From Diphasiastrum complanatum (taxonomy: Eukaryota; Streptophyta; Lycopodiopsida; Lycopodiales; Lycopodiaceae), in contig MU832135.1 in NCBI GenBank assembly GCA_029204225.1, positions 21,438 through 85,437 of the forward strand: a stretch of DNA of 64,000 nt. Direction: 5' to 3'. Of this stretch, positions 26,271 to 39,325 are shown one piece after another. How positions within the stretch are numbered: position 1 is the stretch's first letter; each line of letters starts with the position of its first letter. A program made the position numbers and the translations under genes. The notes beneath the pieces are model-generated. The model had not been told where the DNA came from. It did no database searches and saw only the letters and a program-made list of their open reading frames with translations.

Positions 26271-27060
26271 GTGATTCTTCCAAACAACATAATATGGCTA
26301 CAACAATCCAGAAAATTCAAAATCAAAACGCTTCTGAAGGGCGAAGGCATCTGGCCGGTGACCGAGCTCTCAAAGGTGCAGCCTCTAGAGGGAGACCCGA
26401 GGAGAGCTGAGTGGATAAAAAAAGATGAGCGCGCAATGGCGATCATCATTTCATCCATAAATGAAGATCTACTCATGCAGATTGAAGACTACAAAAGCAG
26501 CCATGCAGCGTGGGAAAGATTGAAGCAGAAGTATGAAGTGAGGACTGCAGCTGCATGCATCTTCACAATAAGCTGCAATCCATACGGTGAGATGGCAACT
26601 AGTTGGATCAGCATGTTGAGAAGATCAAAACATTCTTTGCTCAACATGCTACATCAGGACATGAGCATTAGGTCCCAACACCACATCAGTTGATGTACTT
26701 TATGAAATCTCTATCAACGTCTTATCAGCCGCTGAGAATGCTCATACTGAGTCTACCAAATATGACATTCGACAAAGTAGTTAGTCTTGTCGCTGATGAG
26801 AGACAAAGGAGAGGGAAGCAATGATCAAGAGAAAGCTCTCTTCATGAAGGGGAAGAAGAAAAACAAAAGCAAGCCAAGATTCGAGAAGACAAAGTCCTCG
26901 AATCAATAATCTTCTTCTTGCGATCATTGCCACAAATCAACCCATACGGCCAACAAATGCTGGTTCAATCCAACAATACCTTGCATGCACTGCAAGAAGA
27001 AAGGGCATTATGCATACGATTGCAGATTCAAGCCACAAAGAAAGAACAAAGCTGAAAAGG
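26271..27060 (+). pseudogene. copia-3 gag with two zinc knuckles
   Basis: The frame from 26271 carries FKIKTLLKGEGIWPV and DERAMAIIISSINEDLLMQI, the copia gag core, then HAAWERLKQKYE. Stops appear near 26695 and 26823. Downstream, two CCHC knuckles are intact: CDHCHKSTHTANKC and CMHCKKKGHYAYDC (about 26920-27020). The N-terminus is missing relative to copia-1. Confidence 0.8.
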
Positions 27061-28477
27061 CAAACGTTGTAGAGTCATCAAAGGATGCTGAAAGAGGCGA
27101 CGAAGCTTTCACGATACTCGATGAAGCTTCACCAAGCTACTCTAAACACGATTACGATGATGTAGTCATTGATTCAGAAGCAATATCACACATAACCTAC
27201 AACAAGAAGGTCTTGATCGACTTTCATGAACTCAAAAACAACAGAGCAGTGATTCTAGGTTATGGAAGCATACCCGATGTCAAAGGCATCAACACTCTAC
27301 AGCTGCGAACATTGTCAGGCCAAGCGGAGCTACCAGGAGCACTTTATGTGCCCTCACTAAAAAAAGATCTGCTATTTGTCTCCAAGATGGCAGATCTAGG
27401 CATTTGAGTTTTGTTCGATGACAACACTTGCCGTATGATCGAGAAGACGACAAATAAGTTGTTGACGGTCGGATGTAGAGAAGGAAATCTCTACCAAGCA
27501 AAAATAGTCAGCAACTTTGATAGCATATTGAATGCATCAGAAAATGAAGATCAGCTCTGGCATAGGAGGCTGTATCATCTGAACATGCGAAGCCTGCATG
27601 ACATGTACGAGAAAGACACGGTCACAGGTCTCAAAATTTCAAGGCCCGAAACTGAGTTCTGCGAAGCTTGCCAGAAGGGCAAGCAACATCGGAATCCATT
27701 CACGCATGAGGGAAGAAGAGCCAAGGAAGTTCTTGAGCTCGTCCACTCTGATGTTTGTGGACCGATGAAGATGGATTTGCTCTTAGATTCGAGATATTTT
27801 CTGACGTTCATAGATGATTACAGCTGGATGACCATGATTCACTACTCGAAGAAGAAATCTGAAGTGTTTGATTCCTTCAAGAAGTTCGTGGCATTTGTAG
27901 AGCGACACACCTCGAAAAAGATACATATCCTTAGACCTGACAACGAGGATGAATACAAAAGCACAGAATTCTCAAGATTATGCGAAGAATAGGGGATAGA
28001 ACACGAGTTCACTCCTGCATACACACCAGAATACAATGGTGTGGCAGAAAGAAGAAACAAAACGCTAGTCGAAGGAGCCAGATGCATGATGGCACAGGTC
28101 AATTGCCAGGTCAATTCTGGGCTGAGGCAATAGTTGCAACTGTACACCTACAGAACAGATCTACAATGACAACGCTGGAAAACAAAACACCATATGAAAT
28201 GTGGATAGGCAGAAAGCCTGATCTGTCATATGTACGTGTGTTTGGATGTGCAGCATACAAGCACATTTCCAAAGAAAAAAGGAGCAAGCTCGATGACAAA
28301 TTTGAGCAAACAATCATGGTCGGCTACTCGAATGGAACACATGTGTACAGACTCTATAGCCCAACCATGAAGAAGTTTGATGAGTCCACATTCCTTGGAC
28401 TGAAAGACAAAAGAGGCCACAAAAGAGACCACGATATCTTCACACTACTGCCTATTCAAGAGGGAGATCAAGGATAG
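27061..28477 (+). pseudogene. copia-3 protease and integrase
   Basis: The protease active site is degenerate: VVIDSEAISHIT instead of (L/I)DSGA(T/S)xH. Preintegrase has DQLWHRRLYHLN. Integrase has FCEACQKGKQHRNPF, LVHSDVCGPM (Asp), LRPDNEDEYKS (Asp) and YTPEYNGVAERRN (Glu). A stop lies after SRLCEE at about 27990, and a frameshift lies near 28100 in CMMAQ. The integrase C-terminus follows in another frame with TPYEMWIGRKPDLSYVRVFG. Confidence 0.85.
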
Positions 28478-28732
28478 ACATCAAATCAGAATACAGAGCC
28501 GCAGACTTTAGAGCAGCAAGAAGCAGAGGATTAACCCCACGAACAACAAATATTTGAACAACAACAAAACGAACCTCGAAGCTCAACAAGACAAAGAAGA
28601 CCTCCAGACTGCTACTCTGACAATCTTCAATGGAGTGAAAACATGCAATTTGAATACTACAGCTTCACAGAAGAGCCAACAATATACCAAGAGACTACCC
28701 AGAGTCCAAAGGGAGAATTCTGAAAGTAGGCA

Positions 28733-30200
28733 ATGTCAGAGGAGATGGAGTCGATGAGGCAAAACGAGGCATGGACATTAGAGCAACTGTTAGAAAACAA
28801 AAAGATAGTCGACTGCAAGTGGGTGTATAAGAAAAAGATAAAATCTGATAGCACCATTGGCTGCTACAAAGCCAGGCTTCTCACAAAGGGCTATACGCAG
28901 AGATACGGTGTCTATTATTTTGACACATATTCGCCCATGGTCAAGATGACAAGCATAAGGCTACTCCTTGCATATGCCACATAGTACAATCTGGAAATTC
29001 ATCATACTGACGTGAAGATAGTCTTTCTCCATGGAGATCTAGAGGAGAAATCTTCATGAAGCAATCTAAAGGCTATGAAGATCCCGACAACAGACAATAT
29101 GTCTGACGATTGTAGAAATGCATCTACGGTCTAAAACATGCATCACGAGCTTGGTATAAAAAGCTTGATGGTCTTCTAAAGTCTCTAGACTTCAATCCTA
29201 CTCAACCAGACTACAATGTCTATATTAAAAGAGTAGGAAAAGATTTTGTGATACTGACCATTTTTGTGGACGATTCGCTGACGATAGGAAATACCTTGAT
29301 GCTGATCAAAGACACGAAAATTCAGATTTCTGAAAGCTATGAAATCACAGATCTCGAAGAAGCAACAAAATGCATAGGACTGCAGTTCAGAAGAAATCGA
29401 ACAAAGGGCGAAACGCACTTGAGTCAGTCTAAATATGCCAGAAAGGTGCTAAAGTAGTACCACATGATGGACTGCAAAGAAAAGACCACACCAATGATAG
29501 CTGGAGTCAAGCTCACGAAGCAGGATTGCCCAAAAACGGAAGAAGAAGAACAGAGGATGGCATGTATACCCTACTAGAACTTAACTGGTAGTCGATGTAC
29601 TTGACAATCTGTATCAGACCCGATCTGGCTTTCTTTGTTTACGCCTTGAGCCAATTCTCTTCCAATCCCAGCATGGCACATTGGCAAATGGCAAAACAAA
29701 TCCTACAATATCTAAAAGGTACCTACAATGTGGGATTAACCTACAAAGCTGAAATCGAAGAAAAAGGATTCGAGTTGCACCACTATAGTGATGCAAGCTG
29801 GGCGAGCTGCAAGGATGACAACAAGTCCATTACAGGAGGATGTAAATAGCGTGCGGAGCTACAATTAGCTAGATATGCAAAAAGCAAACCTTGGTGGCTC
29901 AATCCTCTTGCGAAGCCGAATATGTCGCAGTTTCAAAGGTTGCAAATGAGGTAGTGTGGCTACAGATGATGCTGGAGGCAATCAAGATACCACGAGAGGG
30001 GCCAAGCATGATGATGATGGACTCTCAAAGTGCCATCTATCTATCCTAGGATCCTGTCCTCCATTCAAAGACAAAGCACATACTCTGAAGTACCATCGCA
30101 TTCGAGATTTGATCTCGAAAGGAGAGCTCTAGGTCCAGTATATTAAATTAAAAAATATGGTTGCAAATCTGCTCACGAAACCGTTCGACAAGCCACTCTT
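28733..30200 (+). pseudogene. copia-3 reverse transcriptase and RNase H
   Basis: RT starts MSEEMESMRQNEAWTLEQL and has KARLLTKGYTQRYGV, then stops, KCIYGLKHASRAWYK, the catalytic FVDDSLTIG near 29270, and EITDLEEATKCIGLQF. RNase H shows IRPDLAFFVYALSQF, ELHHYSDASWASCKDDNKS and QTLVAQSSCEAEYVAVSK, then KTKHI near 30080. At least six stops are scattered through it. The order and motifs are those of copia pol. Confidence 0.85.
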
Positions 30201-30259
30201 TGCCAAGCAAAGAAAAGCAATTGGATTAAACGTACAAAGCTGAAAAGTTCAAGAGGGAG

Positions 30260-30694
30260 TGTAAAAAATGATGAACTCTTGCAACTTTGTCGCAACACGA
30301 ACACGAAGGGAAGGTCGAAAGACGAACAATTCGTGACATTCAACGTCCCTTGACTCGAAGCACAAACGATTCGCGAATCGTAAACACCTCCAGAAACGAA
30401 AAACTACAAAAGAGACGAAGAGGAATCTTTCGCGCTGCCAGCTGGCAGCTCAACGGGCTTGGAGTCATAGACTTCATGCCCAACTGAAATGAATGGCAAC
30501 GACGGAGACTAACTAGCTAGTTGATTGGCATTAACTAGATCTGCGCTGTTAAGGGGGTCACGCTTCTTTAGCGAACCTTCTAGTTTCATTTTCGTTTCAA
30601 GTTGTAAACTCCACACTGTGGAGGTATAAACGGTCCTCTCTGGATCATAAAAATAGAATGAATAGAGAGATCTGTAAGAGACAGAGAGAGAGGT
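30260..30694 (+). repeat. 3' LTR of copia-3, left part
   Basis: It starts TGTAAAAAATG after the polypurine tract and matches 25489-25880 of the 5' LTR. It contains an insertion relative to the 5' copy around 30540-30600. It breaks off at GAGAGAGGT, where copia-4 LTR sequence begins. Confidence 0.85.
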
Positions 30695-30695
30695 G

Positions 30696-31773
30696 TGTTG
30701 GATCTATTCCCTCTACTCTCCTAAATTCCATTTTAATCTGCCTCCATTCATGCTGCATATTTATTAACGTTGTCACACAGTTTGCATATTTATACGCAGA
30801 TTCGCACAGACGAAAAAAAGGCAAAAGAATCACGACACTGTGTTTTTACACACACTATGGTGACAGGCGAAAAGTGGACACTATCTTACTGAATGCCAAA
30901 GGTTCCCTGAAAGCAAAGGCACCCTGTAAATCTAATCCTGAGGCTGTTCGTAAGAGTGATGCACTTTTTGCATCATCACCAACGTTCACTTTGGTATCGA
31001 CTAATGTCGCACCCTTTTCACGCTCACCCCATGCAGTTGCGCTAACAGATTGGACAACGGTTGCAGCCACCCACGATCTCCTACAAACAACACATCCACT
31101 CTGTACTTTCACATCTGCACACCTATAATATTATGTATATATATACTGGACACCATTTGTGTAAAACAAAGATGAAGAGAATCAGAGAAGTAGTGAAGTA
31201 GATGAAGAGAAGAGGTTTCATTCCTCATTGTAGATTGAAATAAGCTTTGTAGGGCACGCAGTTTCGTCCGCTATTGTCTTGTGCTCTATCGAATTATTGA
31301 TATGTATACATGATATACTTAATCTGATACAGTTCATTGTTCTGCGTTCAGATCCGTGTTAATATTGCTATGCTTATTCCTCATTTTGTTTGATCTTTCT
31401 AGTTGTTCTTTCTGGTCATAGATGACTAACATTTAGTCTTGTCTTTCACGAATCATTCGCAACCAATTATCAGTCGAGCACAGTCTAGCTCTTCGCGAAT
31501 CATTCACCACATATAATTTGTCTTGTTATTCGCGACAACTTATTTTTCTGGCACTTCATCTGTTAATGTTTGGCTGCGTAATCTAGAATGACCGTGATTT
31601 CCATCACTAAAGTTTTGTTCATTCTGATAGGCATAGTCATGCTTACGGAGAGAGTTGTATAGTTCATTCCGCTGCGCACGAACATTTTCTGTTCGAGTTC
31701 GTTCCTCGTTCGTTTCTTGTTCGAGTTCGTTTCTTGTGAGTGTTCGTCATTTATTCTTCCCCTCTCTCCCACA
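30696..31773 (+). repeat. 5' LTR of copia-4, inserted in the copia-3 LTR
   Basis: It starts TGTTGGATCT and ends CTCTCCCACA directly before TGGTATCAGAGC (31774-31785). A TATA-type run (TATATATATA) at about 31135-31145 may be its promoter. Length is about 1078 bp. The 3' partner is not in the window. Its left junction lies within the 3' LTR of copia-3, so it is the younger insertion. Confidence 0.75.
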
Positions 31774-31925
31774 TGGTATCAGAGCCATTTTTCATAGCTT
31801 GATTAGCTTCCACAGTACAAGACTCTACTAGCCGATAGAGTAATTGTTTTCTTGTTCTATAAATATTAGATTTTCATACTTAAGTCACTGCTAGTTTCTC
31901 CTATCACTTAGACTAATTCTTCCAC

Positions 31926-32160
31926 ATGGATTCCCAAGGGAAAGCCAGTCCTATCATGGACAAGCTTGATGGAGCCAATTACCATCTGTGGAAATTTAAG
32001 ATGAAAACTGTACTAATGGCAAAAGAATTGTACGACGTTGTTACAGGTGCAGAAGGGAAACCTGAAGCGGACGACACAACAATCGCCAGATGGAAGCTGA
32101 AGGATAGAAAGCTTTCGCGCTGATCATCCTCAACATCACGGATACCCAGATCGGCCATGT
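31926..32160 (+). pseudogene. copia-4 gag stub
   Basis: The frame from the ATG carries DKLDGANYHLWKFKMKTVLM and EADDTTIARWKLKDRK, the conserved start of copia gag. After a one-base frameshift near 32110 it continues ALIILNITDTQIGHV up to about 32158 and then ends in unrelated AT-rich sequence. Everything after gag is lost. Confidence 0.85.
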
Positions 32161-34190
32161 ATCCTTCTCTACAATTCAATTGTTTTACATATTTGTGGAC
32201 CTTTTTATTTTATTTTATTTTTATGAGCTACTTATATGAATCATTTTGTTTTCTTGACATTGAAATGCAGTTAGTTCATAATTGATTCATATTTGATATA
32301 CATGTTAATTTATCTTCACTATAGTTGGTTTTATTGTCAAGAGAGCCATTATTGACATCCAGAAGTCAACCAAATTTGAAATCTTTCAGTTTGTTAAGCT
32401 TCAAAGTTAGTGAAATTTATTCATTTTTAACTTTCATCAACACCATAATAGAGACAACTAGCTTCAAATCTCGTCGAAGTTTGTCTAGCTTTGACATGTT
32501 TTGGTTCAGGATGATTGTTTGTACTTCCCAGAATGCATATATCAGAATTTTGTTTGTATCCATTGAGTATTTTAAATTTTCTTTTTGGGAACTGTTGATC
32601 TTTGGTGAGCACTCTCTTATTTTCTATGCTGGATAAGTTATAATCCATACAAAATAATTTGAAGTCGATTGTGAATATCTCCGAGCAATTGTGGTTTAGA
32701 ACTAGTGGTTATATATAGTCAAGGATACCAATCTAATCTAGAATGAGTATTGAAACTTTAGCGAGTTATCAATGTTTTTATTAATAGATTTGAAAAACAT
32801 TAGCATGTAAAAAATTTGAATATGATTTTATACACCAAAAAATTTCAATATATTGTTTCAAAGTATCTCAAACTTGAACAAAGATTCATATACAATTTTA
32901 TGTAATCAAACAAGGTGATCTAAAAGATCACAAGAAGCTTCACCACTCATGTGTATGCTTGAACTTAAAAAATCATGCAAAATCGTTGGAAAGTGCACAA
33001 AAAAAAATTGCATTTAAAAAAGTTAAAAGAAGAAGAGAAAACAAAGGCATTTTACTGATCAAACTTGTGTAATAAAGACATATCAGCTTTTAGTGAATCA
33101 TCATGATAGATTACTACTATTTCGACAAAGCTAAAATAAACTTTATAATATGTTTCAAGTAACTTAAATTCAAACCAATCCATTATGAAACAAAAAATCT
33201 TTATGATTAGCTCAATTATGGACATTGTTTTATTCAAGAACAATTGTAAAGTAAGTTTTCTCTAACACATGTTTTAAAGTCTTCAATTTCAAAACACATC
33301 AATTACTCTTAAGAGGTCTTATGTTGCAACCACTTAGGGGTATCGATAATACCTGCCCATATCTTATGTTATAGCCACATATGGGTATCAATAATAACTC
33401 CCCCTATCAATCTTGAGAGGGTATTTAAAATTTATAGACCCATGTTGTTGATTTTGTTTATTGATGCCATGATCAATAAATGCTAGCTATCAAAGTGAAA
33501 ATGCAATACCTGCAGAGCACTGGTGGTAGCCTTGCTGTATTTATGGTTGAGAGGAAATTCAAACTATTACTCAAGACATTTGTATATTCTATGGTTTGTT
33601 TTCTCAATTGTAAAAAACTTTTTAAAAAAAGAAACACACAAGGTACTATAGAATGTGTAGACGATAGCGACCCATCAATGGCGTGTTGGTGAGAGCTTCC
33701 TTTTTGAGTGAAACTTACTTGCAAACACACGACAAATCAAGTGGTGTGTCCAGTGTCAGTGTCACTTGCTAGGCACAAGGACAAGTTAAACTCCTGCATG
33801 AATAACAATTTGCAATTTGACATGTGCAATGTGCCTCAACAATCATCTTCACCAATACAAAACAAGGTGACGAAAAATATCACGATCAACTTTGTCGCAT
33901 GAGCTACAAGATACATTCAAGTCTTAAAAAACGGAAAACCAATGATTGCAATTCAAAGAAAATAAATATAAAATTATAAACTAGTTTCAATAGTCGTGTT
34001 AGCCAATAAGAACAACTCAAATTTAAGAGATAATGAACCTAAAATGTCACAAGAAATTACTTGAAAATCCGTATGTTTTTACACCCTTACATATTTAATG
34101 TTAAAACTTAAAAAGTTTATTATGGGACAAAGGTGTTGCTCTTGGCATGTGGCATCTTCTGGGTTCCTCGACTTGCTTGATGCCTTCCCT
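32161..34190. other. AT-rich non-coding DNA with a small tandem duplication
   Basis: No gene is seen. A unit of about 43 bp (CTTATGTT(G/A)(C/T)A(A/G)CCAC...GGGTATC(G/A)ATAATA) is repeated twice at about 33318-33405. The rest consists of short frames without motifs. Confidence 0.5.
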
Positions 34191-34194
34191 GTGT

Positions 34195-34280
34195 TGTTGC
34201 TACTCAAAGGACGAGAGACGATCATAGGCGAGAGACGAGAGACGATCAAAGACGAGAGACCATCAGAGGCGAGAGACAGG
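34195..34280 (+). repeat. GAGAGACGATC-type tandem repeat
   Basis: The words GACGAGAGACGATCA(T/A)A and GGCGAGAGACGAGAGACGATC recur four to five times in about 80 bases. It is a short imperfect minisatellite, G/A-rich on the plus strand. Confidence 0.75.
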
Positions 34281-34885
34281 CTTCCTTTTGTCCATTCGAG
34301 CTTCATCTCCAATTTAGCTGCACAAACCGGGGCATGCAAGGAAATCAGCCATCTCCACATTCTCTCAACACAATTTTCTATTCTGATCATCATCTCTCAT
34401 GCACTCAATTAATCTTATTCTGCTTTGCTCTTCTTACTATTCTGAAGATCCATCCCACTGGTTCTGAAGTTAGGGTAAATTTCCATTCTGTTATGCATCG
34501 TTTTGTTGTCTCTCATTATGCTTCTTTATGCCTACAGGGCTTCAGATATATCGAACATGGGGTTTGCGGACAGGGCTTAGGGCGGGAGAGTGTTTGCTTG
34601 ATTGAAGGATGAAGGGATGGATAGACGAGCAGGTCTGATACCTGACATAAAATTCTAGCTATTTCGAAAATTATGAGATTTTAGCGTGAGCGACAATGCC
34701 GAGGTGCTACTTTCTTTTTATTAGGTTTGAAAGCTGAGAACAAACAGAGGATAGAAAGCGGGTGAAACAGGCCTAAAAGCGGTCAATCAAGCATTGGCGA
34801 TAGCGGTCTAGGTATGCCGGAAGCAGCAAATCTTTTAAGATCTGCATGCATTAGATACGGCTAGTGATGTTTCGTTATTCTGATC
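34281..34885. other. No gene seen
   Basis: Short plus-strand frames (34098-34412, 34334-34612) lack recognisable motifs. Confidence 0.45.
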
Positions 34886-34904
34886 TTGTGTGTGTGTGTG
34901 TGTG

Positions 34905-34944
<40 letters not shown>

Positions 34945-34950
34945 TCTCTC
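34886..34950 (+). repeat. Compound microsatellite (TG)n-(TC)n
   Basis: About 20 bases of TG dinucleotides pass into about 45 bases of TC dinucleotides with one TG interruption near 34931. It has the same GT-then-pyrimidine/purine compound type as the tract at 2182. Confidence 0.95.
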
Positions 34951-37276
34951 CTCTTTAAAGACATTAATTAAGATTTTTTTCTTGTCACTATAATATATAT
35001 CACTACTTTTTTCCAACTTCAATCATTTTTTGAGCCTAGAAACTGTATTTTTGACGTAGGGTTTTTGAGCGTCTGTATTATCTTCATAATCACAGTTGTT
35101 TTAGCCAGCTTATCGCTTCACTTGAAGATTTGCTTATGGGACAAATGCAAAGCCCCCAATGTCTTATCTTAGTTTACCGGCCTAACTGGCATCTGCCGGT
35201 CACCTGGTGCGAGGATTAAAAAACCCTAAACAGTGACATGGACCAATCAACATCAAGAAAAGCCATTTTCTCTTTTGCCAACATTCTCACTGCTTTTATG
35301 TGGCAGCCTTGCCATTCTCAATCCCTTTGTGCACATTTGAATTTTATGGACAACTTTCTACCTTTCCTACTAGGAATTCGACAAGCTTAGCCTGAGAACT
35401 ATATAGAGAATGCAACCTGTACGAGTTTCCTTGACACCCTTTAGACTCGGAGGCTGATAATGCAGTAAAAAATAAAGGAAAGTTTTCTCTCTTCTCTTAT
35501 TCTAACCTATTAGCGAAGTTCCAAGTTGCTTTCTATTGGATTATTTCCCTTGATGAAACCCTTTGACATTCAAAGCAAAGTGGCCGACATGGTCGAGGAC
35601 ACACTGCTGCTGATGATTCATTTCTGAATTATTTGTATCTGACAACTGCTGCTGCCTGCCAAATTTCATTTTTTAGTTTCTGCGTATAGCCCATCAACTC
35701 TTCAAGGGCAGAGATTGTTCAGTTATCAATGATGCAAAACAAAATATTTTAAGGCATGAGAAGCTAATTAAGAACAATTGATACAGATGTGCATTAGAGA
35801 TTTTGTCACATTATTAGCCAACTGATCTACATTGCCCTTCATTTTGTAAGATTGCCAGTTATGTTTTCTCCTCCATTCATTCTATTTCTCGGCATTTTTT
35901 CTTCATATACAACTCTCTAGCAGAATTAGCAGTTTCAAGCTTAGACTTCAAAATTTACCAAGCACGTTCAGGGATCTTAGCGTTTTGGATATGTAGGCAA
36001 ATGTTATGAATATACATGAAGATCCATGCCTTTTTACCTCAGCTTCAAAATTTTAGCATCTTCATTGTATGGCCTCATCTTATCCCCATTATTCAATCCC
36101 TGGCCGTACGTACTTTTTGGTTTATAAATTTCATATGCTATATATAGCCTCCCTTTGGCCCTTTCAATTGGGCAAGGCAAATTCACTAACACTAGCCATA
36201 TTGACTTACGTAAAGTGGAAGAACAAATACATTGACTAGCCACCTAGGCTCTTGAGTTTGGGGCTCTGAAGATCTCATATTTTATAAAGAATCGTACCAC
36301 CAACTTTCAGTTGCTGATCTGGCTGATGTGGAACCTGAATATGGATGGTGTGGCTGCTTTCAATAGTCAACTTCAACTACACACCAACTTGTAGCTTTGA
36401 ATGACATCTTGTGCTCTACTGCTCCAACTGGCTGCTAGATGGCCAAATACACATGGTCATGATATCTACAAAGGATACATCAAGGGCAGTAACAAGTGTA
36501 AGGTAATAAGCTTGTGGAGGGCAATAACATAATCCTTTTAGGATTTCACAAGTTGTTAAGCCATAGAAAGTCCTACAAGTTAGGACACTAGCACGGAGTA
36601 GTGAATTTGCTATTGAGGGCAATATTTTGGTCAAGGGATTCTACTCTAAAAGCTAGGGTTGAACAAAGCAAATGATCAAGCTATCCAAATCGAGTTAAAT
36701 TTCCATCAAAGGTGTGGAGACAAACCAAAATGTCAAGTGACCTTGGTTGAGTTAACATGCATACGTGCATGTTGTTGACTAAGGTTACTGATGGATATTT
36801 CTAAGACCTAAATGCCAAAAGCAAACCTAGTTATGGTTGCATGTAGGAACACATGTTTTTGGAAATTTCTATGAGAAATTTGGAGCATACTCATACAAGT
36901 AATACTAGGGTGGACCATATCAAGCTACTTCAAAAGGTAAAAGTGAACTCACGAGAAAGTATTTGAGGAAGTAGCAGGCACTTTATGTGAAGTCTTGCAT
37001 ATGTTTTGTCTTTCTATTAGGGATGCTCTATTACTTGCATATGTTGTTTGATTCATGGATGACCTTCTATTTGTATCATTGTTGGAGAGTGATCACTAGC
37101 TGGAATGCAAACACGAACTGTTATCAATGGTTTTCTACATGAACATCTAGGAGGAGTAGTTCAGCTGTGTCCATCACAGGTGGTAACTATTGAGAGTACT
37201 AGTAGAACTGGGGTGGATTCAATTCAAGCATTCAACATAGGTGGAGTCAACTATTCACAAAGTATAGGTTTCTAAA
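34951..37276. other. No gene seen
   Basis: AT-rich DNA with only short frames (36034-36243, 36416-36634 on the minus strand) that show no family signature. No splice-consistent exon chain could be assembled. Confidence 0.45.
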
Positions 37277-37841
37277 GTGGGTGTTAATGCCAAAGAATTG
37301 GAGAGCTTTGATTTGACATTTGTAGATCTAGTTCCTAATTATGATTGTTATGATGGTGCTTTGGTAATCAAAGCTGATTGCTTTGGTAATCAAAGAGGAT
37401 TACATTTTCTTTATGGGTATTGGCGAGATCCTTACATATTTATGGTAGCTTGGAAGATGTTCAAAGAGATCAAGGAAATCAATCTTCAAGCAACAAAATT
37501 ATGGCAAAGGTTATCATGTCTACATTACTTGATTCAAGGGGAGTCAAGTTGTTTGATTCAAAGGAAGTCAAGGAGTCAGGCTATATGTTGCACTTTATGG
37601 GCGCCACACATATGCACTAAGGGACATGAAGACAAAAGCAAGACATTGGGAAGTCATATGAAGGAGGTTCATATGAAAAGGATCAACATACGAAGGAAGT
37701 TCTACATCGAGTAATGAAGACATTGAGATCATGGTTGATCGTGAATTCTACATTAGAATTGAAGATCTTCATTCCATGTGCATCATGGAGGATATACATG
37801 CATACTTACGTTGTTATTAACAATGTAAACATTAAGGGAAG
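37277..37841 (+). other. Unrecognised frame ending in a polypurine tract
   Basis: A 145-codon plus-strand frame (37277-37714) has no motif I can name. It contains a 22-bp tandem duplication (GCTTTGGTAATCAAAG word twice, 37355-37398). The following non-coding part ends with AAGGGAAGG, a polypurine-like tract, just before a TGTTAGAG start. This suggests the 3' end of an LTR element interior. Confidence 0.3.
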
Positions 37842-38340
37842 GTGTTAGAGTTAATGTTCCTATTATTATCCTTAATGTTGTCGTCTAGGACTATTTAGAA
37901 TTATTGGGCCATGCCTGCGTGTTGTTACTAGGGGCCTTTACCTATATTTAGTTAGACTCAAGTATGAGATTCTAGTGCTTGATTCGGAGCACAAGTTTTG
38001 CTATAGATAGGTATTGGGTGCTTTTACTAGGTTTAAGTCATTTTCTAGGTAATTGCTTTATAGCTAGCTGCCTTTGTTTTATTATTGGCATAGAGGCTTG
38101 ATGCCAAAGTCTATACGTATGTAGTGTGCCCTAGTCCATTACTATAGGACATAGTTGGAGTACATCTCATTATTATGCTTCATTGTTGTTGTTTGTGTTC
38201 TCTTTCATGTGTATGACTATTGTCTAACAAGAATGGGAATCTTATCCTGGTTACTTGTATGAGCAAGTCGGTTTTCTACCATGGAGTAATTAGAGGAACT
38301 CCATTTGCCATAGCTAGGGCTTTTTTGGGAAAAAAATTTG
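37842..38340 (+). mobile_element. Putative LTR after polypurine tract
   Basis: It begins TGTTAGAGTTAATG after a purine-rich stretch, a common LTR start layout in this window. The right limit and a second copy were not found. No initiator-Met primer site follows. A copia gag begins 440 bases further on (38781). The call is tentative. Confidence 0.3.
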
Positions 38341-38780
38341 CAAGGAGGGCTCGGAGGTTGTGCACGTTAAACCGAGTGTGCAACTAGTATTTTAAAGTGC
38401 CTTGTGTCTCTAAGATCGTGTCGTCGTTCGATTGTTTGACCATTGGAAAAGGTTTTTGAAAGGTTGAAGGGGCCTGACATGCAGAACCCCTTCAACTTCA
38501 TAATTTTTTTTGTTTTGAAATGCTGAAAGGGTCCCAATGTGCATTTAATGTGCCTCTTCACCCAACTGCACCATTCTATAGCTTGGAGTTAATAACGCTC
38601 GATATTACCAAATTTAGTGGTTTTTGAAGCCTAGGAAGCCATTTAAAGCCAAATTTGGTGTTGGTAAGACCTGAGACAGGTGACTAGGCAGCATTGGGAC
38701 TAAGTTTGGAGTGTGGCATTGCATTTGTTTTGCATTAAAAACTGGTTTTTTGAGCGTGTATGAGCAGTTTATTGGAGCAA

Positions 38781-39325
38781 TGTCTAACATGGGGGAAGCG
38801 ATACTTGGAGAAGCAAGTAAGCTTGATGGAGTGTCAAATTACAGTGTATGGAAGTTCAAGCTCAAAAACATTCCCATGGAGGAGGAACTATGGGAGGTCA
38901 TTATGGGTGAAAAAGCCTATCCAATGACGTAAAGGCCTACAACAAAAAGGCGAGAAGGGCTCTAACTATCATAAAGCTATTAGTAGAAGACCATATTAGT
39001 GATGTGACTACTCCAAGTCAAGCATGGGATGCTCTAAGGACTGAGGAGGCGCTATGCGACCTTGAATCCTTTACACATTTTGTTTTTCAGAAGCAAAATG
39101 GATAGTATCAGGATGGAAACCAATGAGAATATGACGAGCTACTTTATGTGCATAAAGGCACTGAGAGATGATTTTCATTCTGTTGGAGAAGTGTTGAGAC
39201 ATATGGAGCTAGTTCAAACTTGGTTGAATGGTTCGAGAGATGAATGGCAAGTATTTGTCAATGGCATTGCGGCAAGAGAGAGATTGCCCTCATTTGAGGA
39301 GCTACATGAGATCATGTCGTAGGAG
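38781..39325 (+). pseudogene. Ty1/copia gag relic
   Basis: The frame from ATG 38781 has SKLDGVSNYSVWKFKLKNIP and MEEELWEVIMGEKAYP, the conserved gag start. After a stop at about 38930 the sequence continues through RRALTIIKLLVEDHI-like codons. A second frame (39062-39322) carries METNENMTSYFMCIKALRDD and DEWQVFVNGIAARERLPSFE, matching the UBN2-type gag core. It ends at 39320 with no zinc knuckle, protease or pol following. It is a truncated element. Confidence 0.75.

Larger units (their letters stand above)
25489..30694 (+). mobile_element. Ty1/copia element copia-3, 3' LTR interrupted
   Basis: The 5' LTR spans 25489-26228 and ends GCGACA; the primer-binding site TGGTATCAGAGC follows at 26229-26240. 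The internal part has the copia order gag, protease, integrase, RT, RNase H. A polypurine tract (AAGAGGGAG) precedes the 3' LTR, which starts TGTAAAAAATG at 30260. The two LTRs match well over GCAACTTTGTC...CACTGTGGAGG...AGAGATCTGTAAGAGA. The 3' LTR is cut at about 30694 by the LTR of copia-4. No target duplication could be checked because the true right end is missing. Confidence 0.9.
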
